A stretch of DNA of 21,795 nucleotides from an uncultured Bacteroidales bacterium. GTDB taxonomy: Bacteria > Bacteroidota > Bacteroidia > Bacteroidales > Muribaculaceae. Shown here in pieces: positions 15,125 through 21,795 of this stretch (position 1 is the stretch's first letter; every line of letters begins with the position of its first letter). A model generated the notes under the pieces. That model made no database searches. It was not told the origin of the DNA and worked only from the letters and a program-made list of their open reading frames with translations. The stretch spans positions 1 through 21,795 of the forward strand of contig UQDU01000036.1 of NCBI GenBank assembly GCA_900539915.1, read 5' to 3'. A program made the position numbers and the translations under genes.

Positions 15125-18100
15125 ATGAAAGTTCTTGGACTTGACCTCGGGCCGACCTCTATCGGCTGGGCGATAATCGAAATAGATGACAAAGACAACC
15201 CTGTCTCAATCCTGGGCATGGGCAGCCGCATAATCCCGTACGGTGTTGACACTGCCTCTGACGACTTTTCCAGAGGGAAAGGCGAAAGCCCTTGTTCTGA
15301 ACGAACCCGTTACCGCCAGATGAGACGCAACATCGACCGATTCCAGCTGCACCGTCAACAACTAAAAAGCCTATTGCTCGGATTAGGCATAATGAAGACT
15401 GACACCATCACTCCGGCCGCCAATCCATTGGACACATGGAAATTGAGAGCGGACGCCGCCACGCCCGGAATCAAACTTTCGTTGGAACAGCTTGCCTCCG
15501 TACTTCTCCACATCAATCACAGGCGAGGATACAAACACGCCAAATCAGATATTGGCGATTCCAAACAGACCGATTATGTCTCCAGGATAAATGACCGCTA
15601 TGCAGGGATTAAGCAATCCGGGAAAACAGTCGGCCAGTATTTCTACGACAGGCTCAAGGAGTCCGAGGCCATCAATGACAACGGAAAGAAGTCATACACC
15701 TATCGTATCAAAGGAAAGGTCTGCCCTCGGAAGGCATACGAAGAGGAGACAGACAGAATCCTTGCGGTCCAGAGCGAATTTTACCCGGAGATACTTACAG
15801 AAGGCAATCGGCAGGCAATCAAGCAGACTATCTTCTATCAGAGACCGCTGAAATCCTGCAAGAATCTCGTATCTTTCTGCCAGTTTGAACGGCATGAATT
15901 TCTCAATAAATATGGAGAGAAGGTAGAAAACGGTCCAAAGGTAACTCCCAGGTCATCACCGCTGGCTCAAATCTGCCGCATATATGAGGCCATCAACAAT
16001 ATCAGGCTCGTCAATGCCCGGCGACAATGCCAGAAAACGGATTGCACGTCTTCCATTTTCAATGGTCCGGCCTCCACTACGAGAGAGGTCCGCAAACTGA
16101 TGCCTGAATACCGTTTTAACGAAGAAGAATACGAACGTATTTTTGATTTTCTCAATACCCATGAGAAAATGACCGAGAAAGACCTGTTTAAATTGCTGGG
16201 TCTCGCTGCTGATGACGGATTCAAGTCCGACAAGGCCCTCGGCAAAGGGATACAGGGCAATACTACCCGCTGGCAGATTGCAAACGCCCTTGGCGACCAC
16301 CCCGACAAGGAGAAACTGCTGCGTTTTGAAATCGTTGAAGAGCATCCGGCGTCCGGTCCGGACATTGCGGCCTCCACCGGCGAAGGTCTTCCACGCATCT
16401 ATCCACAGTATATACACCAGCCGCTCTATATGCTGTGGCATACGCTCTATTCTATCAAAGACAAGGAGGAGCTGTTCAAGGTGCTTTCGGCGAAATTCGG
16501 GATTAACGACACTCCGACCCTCAACCGACTATACGCTCTTGATTTCGTCCAAGCCGGCTATGCCAACAAATCTGCAAAATTTATACGCAAACTGCTGCCG
16601 CTGCTCAAACGTGGCATGATGTATAGCAAAGCCTGCGCCATGGCCGGCGTGAACCACAGCAACAGCATGACTCGGGCCGAAAACGAAGAACGGGAGCTGC
16701 ATCCAAAGCTTGCCCAGCTGCGCAAAGGGGAACTCAGACAGCCCGTAGTGGAAAAAATCCTCAACCAGACCATCAATGTGGTCAATGCTATCATTGATGA
16801 GTTCGGAGTAATTGACGAAGTCCGCATCGAACTCGCCAGGGAACTAAAAAAGGACAAAGAGGGGCGTGAAAAAATGGCCCGAGACATCGCCAGGAATGAA
16901 CGAGAAAACAGGGCTCTGGCAGATGAAATAAGCGGTCTGGAAATACAGCCCTCACGTCGGCGCATCCAGAAAATGAAAATGCTCAAAGAGACCGGCAATC
17001 GATGCATGTATTGCGGCAAACCCGTGACACCGTATCAGTTTATCGAAGGCCATGGTTATGACATAGAGCATATAATCCCACGTTCCAGGCTGTTTGATGA
17101 CAGTTTCGCAAATAAAGTCTGCGCATGCAGGGAGTGCAATGCTGCCAAAGGGGCTCACACAGCCTTTGACTTCATGAAATCAAGAAGCGAGCAGGATCTC
17201 AATTCGTATCTTGACCGCGTGGATGAATTGTACAGGGCCAATAAAATATCCAGGACCAAACGTGACCGGCTGCTGATGTCTGCATCCGACATACCCGACG
17301 ATTTCATCCAGAGAGATTTGCGTGAGACCCAATACATAACCCGGAAGTCTATGGAGATACTTTCAGCAGCCATACGCAATGTCCATGCTTCATCTGGAAT
17401 GGTAACGGACTTTTTCAGGCATGCCTGGGGATATGACACCATACTCCACGACATCAATCTCCCACGATATGAGGCTGCAGGTCTGACTGAGAATGTGGAA
17501 TACCAGTCCCACGGACAAAAACACATGGCACACAGAATCAGAGGCTGGTCAAAACGAAAGGACCACAGGCATCATGCACTTGACGCTTTGGTCGTGGCTC
17601 TGACCCGTCAGGGATATATACAGCGTCTTAACACCCTTAATGCTCTATCTGACAAAAGTGACGACGGTGAAAAATGGAGCAGCCTTGACAGATGGGCTGC
17701 GGAAAGGCCGCATATCGGGCGTCAGAAAGTGATAGAGGCATTGGAGAAGGTGGCCGTCTCGTATAAACCGGGCAAAAAGCTCACTACTCCAGGCAAACGA
17801 TATGTCCGCAAGGATGGGAGACGGACATGTGTCCAGACGGGTGTGACAATACCACGAGCTCCTTTACACAAGGAGACCGTTTACGGCCGAATAAAAATTG
17901 ATGACGGAGAAAAGGACTTGAAACACGCGCTCCAGAACATCAACCTTATAAAGGACGACGGCATCCGTCAGCAGCTTGCTATGCGGCTGCAAGAAAATGA
18001 CGGGAACATCCCCTTGACCATAAAGGCTTTGAAGAAAAACAATCTGGAAGTCGGTGGCCGTTCAGTGGAAAACGTAAGATGTTATCGCGAAGAGATAGTC

Positions 18101-18895
18101 GTCCGATACCCTCTTGAATCCATCCGATATAAAGACCTGCGCTACATTGTGGACCCACATATCCGTGAGATTGTGCAGACCCGGTTCACCGAAGTCGGAA
18201 ATGCAGATAAAGACTTTGTAAAAAGCCTCACCGAACGTCCGCTGTACTCCGACAAGAACTGCCGACATCAAATCAGGGCCATCCGGCTAATCTCAGGCTT
18301 AAACCCGTCGACGCTTGCCGGCGTGCGCAGAGACCAATCAGGCGATACAATCGGATATGCCCAGACGCGCAACAACCACCATCTGGCTTTATACAGGAAT
18401 CCCGACGGCAGTATTGTGGAATCTGTGGTCAGCTTCTGGGACTGCATCAAACGAAAACAGGCCGGACTACCGCCGATAATCAAGAATCCCGCCGAAGCCT
18501 GGGACACAGTCATTGCCAACAGTGAATCTGCCCGTTTCGCAGGTATTGCAGACACATTACCTCCTGATGGCAGTGAATTTATCATGTCACTCCAACGCAA
18601 CGAAATGGTCGTGCTCGGCATGTCGGACGATGAATGGAACGACGCTGTGGCTTCCAATGATTTCCGCACCATCAACCGCCATCTTTACCGGGTTTGGAAG
18701 CTAAGTTCTGGAAAGTACTGTTTTAAATTCCACACCAACACCTCTGCGGCCATCGAGGACGGGGACAGGGAAATCAGGCAATTCTATGTGACATCACTGT
18801 CTTCTTTAAGGGCACTACATCCTCGGAAAATCACAATATCCATACTCGGCAATCCTGACAGTCTCTCCGATGATAAAGAAAGTCCTATGCTTTAG
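15125..18895 (+). CDS. cas9: CRISPR-associated endonuclease Cas9, type II-C
   Basis: 1256 residues. RuvC-I is GLDLGPTSIGWAII with Asp7. An Arg-rich bridge helix follows (SERTRYRQMRRNIDRFQLHRQQL), then the REC lobe. RuvC-II is IDEVRIELARELKK with Glu569. The HNH domain has DIEHIIPRSRLFDDSF with His649 as general base, Asn663 and Asn672, flanked by CMYC and CACREC pairs that look like a zinc site. RuvC-III is HRHHALDALVVALT with Asp820. The last ~350 residues hold the wedge and PAM-interacting regions. All nuclease residues are present, so it should cut both strands under crRNA:tracrRNA guidance. Its size suits larger Bacteroidetes II-C enzymes. RuvC-I has Pro-Thr where Thr-Asn or similar is usual. 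The ATG at 15125 is the standard start. cas1 overlaps its end by 26 bp. Confidence 0.97.
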   Translation: MKVLGLDLGPTSIGWAIIEIDDKDNPVSILGMGSRIIPYGVDTASDDFSRGKGESPCSERTRYRQMRRNIDRFQLHRQQLKSLLLGLGIMKTDTITPAANPLDTWKLRADAATPGIKLSLEQLASVLLHINHRRGYKHAKSDIGDSKQTDYVSRINDRYAGIKQSGKTVGQYFYDRLKESEAINDNGKKSYTYRIKGKVCPRKAYEEETDRILAVQSEFYPEILTEGNRQAIKQTIFYQRPLKSCKNLVSFCQFERHEFLNKYGEKVENGPKVTPRSSPLAQICRIYEAINNIRLVNARRQCQKTDCTSSIFNGPASTTREVRKLMPEYRFNEEEYERIFDFLNTHEKMTEKDLFKLLGLAADDGFKSDKALGKGIQGNTTRWQIANALGDHPDKEKLLRFEIVEEHPASGPDIAASTGEGLPRIYPQYIHQPLYMLWHTLYSIKDKEELFKVLSAKFGINDTPTLNRLYALDFVQAGYANKSAKFIRKLLPLLKRGMMYSKACAMAGVNHSNSMTRAENEERELHPKLAQLRKGELRQPVVEKILNQTINVVNAIIDEFGVIDEVRIELARELKKDKEGREKMARDIARNERENRALADEISGLEIQPSRRRIQKMKMLKETGNRCMYCGKPVTPYQFIEGHGYDIEHIIPRSRLFDDSFANKVCACRECNAAKGAHTAFDFMKSRSEQDLNSYLDRVDELYRANKISRTKRDRLLMSASDIPDDFIQRDLRETQYITRKSMEILSAAIRNVHASSGMVTDFFRHAWGYDTILHDINLPRYEAAGLTENVEYQSHGQKHMAHRIRGWSKRKDHRHHALDALVVALTRQGYIQRLNTLNALSDKSDDGEKWSSLDRWAAERPHIGRQKVIEALEKVAVSYKPGKKLTTPGKRYVRKDGRRTCVQTGVTIPRAPLHKETVYGRIKIDDGEKDLKHALQNINLIKDDGIRQQLAMRLQENDGNIPLTIKALKKNNLEVGGRSVENVRCYREEIVVRYPLESIRYKDLRYIVDPHIREIVQTRFTEVGNADKDFVKSLTERPLYSDKNCRHQIRAIRLISGLNPSTLAGVRRDQSGDTIGYAQTRNNHHLALYRNPDGSIVESVVSFWDCIKRKQAGLPPIIKNPAEAWDTVIANSESARFAGIADTLPPDGSEFIMSLQRNEMVVLGMSDDEWNDAVASNDFRTINRHLYRVWKLSSGKYCFKFHTNTSAAIEDGDREIRQFYVTSLSSLRALHPRKITISILGNPDSLSDDKESPML

Positions 18896-19784
18896 CAATC
18901 GCGCCTATCTGTCGTGCCGTCAGCGGCAGCTCATTATCAAGGCTACCGACCGGATGACCGGTGAACCATGCGAATACTCGCGCCCCGTCGAAGACATAGG
19001 AGCAGTGGTTATCGAGAGCGGACAAGTCACACTGTCATCACATCTTATTTCTGCTTTGCTTGAAAACAAAGCGGCTCTTATCATATGCGATGAAAAGCAT
19101 ATGCCATCTGGATTGATGCTGCCTCTTGAAGGGAATACGCTGCAATCAGAAAGATTCGAGGCCCAGATTTCGGCATCTTTGCCGCTCAAAAAACAGCTGT
19201 GGCAGCAGACCGTCAGCATGAAAATCAAGAATCAGGGCGCCGTGCTTAAAAGAGCCAACAGCATGGAGATAGGCAACATGCTTGCATGGGCCTCACAAGT
19301 CAGGAGCGGAGACCCCGACAATCTTGAAGGCCGAGCCGCTGCCTACTATTGGAAAAACCTGTTTGGAGAGGACTACGGTTTTGTCCGCGGACATGAAGGA
19401 GACGGTCCTAACGTACTGCTTGACTATGGATACGCCATACTCAGAGCCATCATTGCCCGGAGTCTTGTGGCCAGCGGACTGATGCCGACACTCGGCATCC
19501 ATCATTCCAACAGGTACAATGCCTATTGCCTCGCCGATGACATGATGGAACCCTACAGACCGTCTGTTGACCTTATGGTATTAGACATCATGCGAAAGCA
19601 TCAATTGCCTCCCGAAATTTCAAATGAAACCAAAAGGCATCTCTTGAGCATTCCTGTCATAGATGTCAGGATGGGGAAACTATCGCGCCCGCTGATGGTA
19701 GCAGCCTCCATGACCACAGCTTCCCTGGCAAAATGCTATCTTGGCACCACAAGAAAACTCCTGTATCCGGAAATAGAGACATAG
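18870..19784 (+). CDS. cas1: CRISPR integrase Cas1, type II
   Basis: 304 residues. Cas1 forms the spacer-integrating complex with Cas2. The metal ligands are visible as Glu153 (PDNLEGRAAAYYW), His211 (LGIHHSNRYNAYCLADDMM) and Glu227 (MEPYRPSVD). The N-terminal beta domain includes VEDIGAVVIESGQVTLSSHLISALLENKAALIICD, typical of type II Cas1. The ATG lies inside the 3' end of cas9 (26-bp overlap in another frame), so translation is probably coupled. cas2 follows 12 bp later. No csn2 or cas4 is present, which defines subtype II-C. It looks intact. Confidence 0.96.
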   Translation: MIKKVLCFSNRAYLSCRQRQLIIKATDRMTGEPCEYSRPVEDIGAVVIESGQVTLSSHLISALLENKAALIICDEKHMPSGLMLPLEGNTLQSERFEAQISASLPLKKQLWQQTVSMKIKNQGAVLKRANSMEIGNMLAWASQVRSGDPDNLEGRAAAYYWKNLFGEDYGFVRGHEGDGPNVLLDYGYAILRAIIARSLVASGLMPTLGIHHSNRYNAYCLADDMMEPYRPSVDLMVLDIMRKHQLPPEISNETKRHLLSIPVIDVRMGKLSRPLMVAASMTTASLAKCYLGTTRKLLYPEIET

Positions 19785-19796
19785 ACCGCATTTACC

Positions 19797-20150
19797 ATGC
19801 TGACAGACTTAATATCATATCGTCGTATAAGCTCATACCAACTCATGTGGATACTTGTTATGTTCGATTTGCCCAACGAGACAAAACGGCAACGTAAACG
19901 TTACTCGGAATTTCGAAAGTTCCTGATTCAGGATGGCTTCACCATGTTTCAGTTTTCGATATATGTGCGCAACTGCGCCTCCAGAGAAAACACTAAAGTC
20001 CACATTGACAGGATAAGGAAACTCCTGCCCGATGAAGGGAAAGTATGCATCATCACGATAACTGAACGACAGTTTAATGATATCCTGCTGTTTGAAGGCT
20101 TGAAGAAAACTCCGCCTATGCCAGAGGCAGTTCAGCTCGAGTTATTTTAA
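19797..20150 (+). CDS. cas2: CRISPR-associated protein Cas2
   Basis: 117 residues with the ferredoxin-like Cas2 fold: MWILVMFDLPNETKRQRKRYSEFRKFLIQDGFTMFQFSIYVRNC, where Asp24 follows the first strand, then KVHIDRIRKLLPDEGKVCIITITERQF, and a C-terminal PEAVQLELF tail. It bridges Cas1 dimers during spacer capture. It is the last gene of the cas9-cas1-cas2 operon, starting 12 bp after cas1. A terminator hairpin lies about 155 bp downstream, and the CRISPR array begins 241 bp downstream. Confidence 0.95.
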   Translation: MLTDLISYRRISSYQLMWILVMFDLPNETKRQRKRYSEFRKFLIQDGFTMFQFSIYVRNCASRENTKVHIDRIRKLLPDEGKVCIITITERQFNDILLFEGLKKTPPMPEAVQLELF

Positions 20151-20300
20151 TAAAGAGACCTCCTCGCATACGCAGAGCATCCTTATCCTCTGATTTAAAA
20201 CAAGGACATCTTAAACGATTTTAATGCATTCTTTTCGCAGATAGACGTTTTCTCAAGTCACCGGACATAGACATATCATCAGAATACCAAAACAAGCAAA

Positions 20301-20400
20301 CAAGAAAAGTCAGAGATAAAATTTCTCCGACTTTTTTACTTTATATCCTTCAATACAAGCACCTATATATCAGAATATTACCAAAATCAAGGTGTGATTT
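20301..20400 (-). ncRNA. Predicted ~100-nt RNA from the promoter in the first repeat
   Basis: The cas-proximal repeat contains the same leftward TATATTTG box as the others, but no spacer lies to its left. A transcript starting near 20400 would cross the 50 bp of unique DNA and stop at the 20305-20337 hairpin. This is an inference from promoter and terminator alone; no conserved RNA family is recognised. Confidence 0.3.
20305..20337. terminator. Likely bidirectional terminator between cas2 and the array
   Basis: AAAAGTCAGAGA (20305-20316) pairs with TCTCCGACTTTTTT (20324-20337) with one mismatch. It ends in T6 on the plus strand and in TTTT on the minus strand. It would stop the cas operon coming from the left and any leftward transcripts leaving the array. 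Confidence 0.7.
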
Positions 20401-21207
20401 ATCACACAAATATAATAAAATCAAAGCAAATCACAACAAGACGCTTTGCATTTACATAAGCAGTTATGGTGTGATTTATCACACAAATATAATAAAATCA
20501 AAGCAAATCACAACTTGATATTGTTGCAAAAAAAACTGACAATGGGTGTGATTTATCACACAAATATAATAAAATCAAAGCAAATCACAACGAGTTCATA
20601 TAGTGTTTCACGTGGAGGTATTGGTGTGATTTATCACACAAATATAATAAAATCAAAGCAAATCACAACCAAGATGAATGCAACTCAGCAGAAACTTGAG
20701 GTGTGATTTATCACACAAATATAATAAAATCAAAGCAAATCACAACTGGCTATACTCCTCGCTATGCCGAGTATAGGGTGTGATTTATCACACAAATATA
20801 ATAAAATCAAAGCAAATCACAACATATGTGCAAGCTGAGGAGTAGGTAACTGAGGTGTGATTTATCACACAAATATAATAAAATCAAAGCAAATCACAAC
20901 ATCATTGATGCAACTCCGCTGTCAATGCCGGGTGTGATTTATCACACAAATATAATAAAATCAAAGCAAATCACAACTGATACTGAAATGTCGTCTCTTC
21001 GTCAAAGGTGTGATTTATCACACAAATATAATAAAATCAAAGCAAATCACAACTGCCGGACTCCCGGAGATTGCAACAAATTCGGTGTGATTTATCACAC
21101 AAATATAATAAAATCAAAGCAAATCACAACGAAGCATTGCAAGGGTGAAACAGTGCTGCCGGTGTGATTTATCACACAAATATAATAAAATCAGAGCAAA
21201 TCACAAC
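20391..21207 (-). CRISPR. Type II-C CRISPR array, 11 repeats of 47 nt and 10 spacers
   Basis: Repeats start at 20391, 20468, 20545, 20623, 20700, 20777, 20854, 20931, 21007, 21084 and 21161. Spacers are 30 nt, except the third (31) and the eighth (29). Ten repeats are identical and the last (21161-21207) has one change, CAGAGC for CAAAGC. In crRNA sense (minus) each begins GTTGTGATTTGCTTTGATTT and ends with the palindrome GTGTGATAAATCACAC. Twenty bases of the 5' part pair with the tracrRNA anti-repeat, fixing the direction as leftward. Each repeat carries TATATTTG with TTG 19 bases upstream, a Bacteroidetes-type promoter. The single degenerate repeat at the right suggests the right end is the old end and new spacers enter next to cas2. 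All spacers are different; none obviously matches elsewhere in the window. Confidence 0.97.
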
Positions 21208-21258
21208 GGGCTGATGTAACAACTATTTTTCAAAATTTAATCGTACATTTGTGATATT

Positions 21259-21648
21259 ATGGGACATTTAGTTGACAAAGAAATTCCACAGCCATTTATG
21301 TGCGAGGATTGTAAGCACTATTTAGGCTAATTTCATTGCAGGGCTTTTGATAATCTTGTAGCAGTAAAAAATGCGCCCATTGGCGAAGAACATACTGAGG
21401 TTGTGCCTGGCCAAAAAGGAACTTATGTATTTGAGACCGATAAACCACGGCAGTACATACGAGCTTATGTGGCTGAAGGGGAGATTGACGCAACGCTTCA
21501 TATTGAGCACGGACTATTGCCCCAATCGCAGCCGAAATCGGTCACGTTTTTCATTATTAAAATACTAAGCCCAAGCTTCTGCAAAAATTCCTTTTTACTG
21601 GATATGATTTCTCATTCCTATTCTTCTTGTATCATAAGCATAGTATGA
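21259..21648 (+). pseudogene. Small gene interrupted by an in-frame stop
   Basis: From the ATG at 21259 the frame reads MGHLVDKEIPQPFMCEDCKHYLG, then TAA (21328-21330), then continues in the same frame as FHCRAFDNLVAVKNAPIGEEH..., GQKGTYVFETDKPRQYIRAY..., to a TGA at 21646. The Cys/His spacing across the stop (CEDCKHYLG-stop-FHCRAFD) looks like one small metal-binding motif, so the TAA probably broke a real gene. The last 30 residues look less protein-like and may be past the true end. The family is not recognised. It lies between the CRISPR array and the relic repeat at 21716. Confidence 0.5.
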
Positions 21649-21715
21649 TAATTTTTCAGTTATATATTCTTCTCCTTTAGATTTAGCTGAATATTTTGAA
21701 GAAATTCGGAATCAT

Positions 21716-21753
21716 GTATGATTTACCACACAAATATAGTAAAATCCCAGCAA
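21716..21753 (-). repeat. Decayed CRISPR-repeat copy far from the array
   Basis: 38 bases match the corresponding part of the CRISPR repeat with five differences (plus-strand start GTATGATTTACCACACAAAT). The palindrome region and the TATATTTG -7 box (minus strand, 21738-21731) are kept, while the end that would pair with tracrRNA is lost after CAGCAA. It is 508 bp beyond the last true repeat, in the same orientation. Confidence 0.7.
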
Positions 21754-21795
21754 TGGAGAGCCGACATCATTTTTGAATTCTACCCCGAACTCAAG

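Noticed and set aside
20446..21167. Plus-strand frames repeating GVIYHTNIIKSKQITT
   Set aside because: These are translations of the CRISPR repeats, not genes.
21716..21753. The orphan repeat as a scaRNA that pairs with tracrRNA
   Set aside because: The bases that would pair with the anti-repeat (the AAGCAAATCACAA end) are largely replaced, so pairing would be poor.

Overview
The window looks like chromosomal DNA of a gut Bacteroidales bacterium, possibly of the Muribaculaceae (inference). Three things point there. The housekeeping genes are GC-rich and Bacteroidetes-like. The promoters carry the Bacteroidetes -7 box TAnnTTTG, often with TTTG about 20 bases upstream. The CRISPR repeat is 47 nt and reads GTTGTGATTTGC... 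in the crRNA sense, as in Bacteroidetes type II-C loci.

Layout: (1) 1-1214, an IS3-family insertion sequence cut by the window edge, with orfA, an A7 slip site and the DDE transposase orfB, all on the minus strand. (2) 1321-8084, core metabolism and RNA modification on the plus strand: an NfnA/NfnB-type flavoprotein pair (the second also called GltA), then pepT, miaA, queA and a SpoU/TrmH rRNA or tRNA methyltransferase. Two kinds of REP-like palindromes with a GTAG foot lie in the gaps. (3) 8428-14347, a restriction island: a C5-cytosine DNA methyltransferase, a McrB-like AAA+ NTPase, a McrC-like DUF2357/PD-(D/E)XK nuclease and a small acidic protein, tightly packed on the plus strand, with a Vsr mismatch endonuclease facing them. 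REP palindromes lie at both edges. (4) 14867-21207, a complete type II-C CRISPR-Cas system: tracrRNA (minus), cas9, cas1, cas2 (plus), a terminator, and an array of 11 repeats and 10 spacers. (5) 21208-21795, an interrupted small gene and, about 510 bp past the array, a decayed copy of the CRISPR repeat.

The most interesting part is the transcription logic of the CRISPR locus. The tracrRNA and cas9 promoters lie back to back, and the tracrRNA -7 box places its 5' end at the start of the anti-repeat. Every CRISPR repeat itself contains a TAnnTTTG box pointing leftward, with a TTG 19 bases upstream, so each spacer may be transcribed from its own repeat, as is known for Neisseria and Campylobacter type II-C arrays but here with Bacteroidetes promoter elements. 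Sequence decay fits this: the outermost repeat is mutated only in the half that no crRNA would use, and the distant relic keeps the promoter/palindrome half while losing the tracrRNA-pairing end.

The restriction island resembles systems in which a McrBC-type GTPase/nuclease pair works as the restriction arm of a C5-methyltransferase (LlaJI is the known example); the Vsr protein would repair T:G mismatches arising from the 5-methylcytosine. All functional calls come from motifs read by eye, with no database search.
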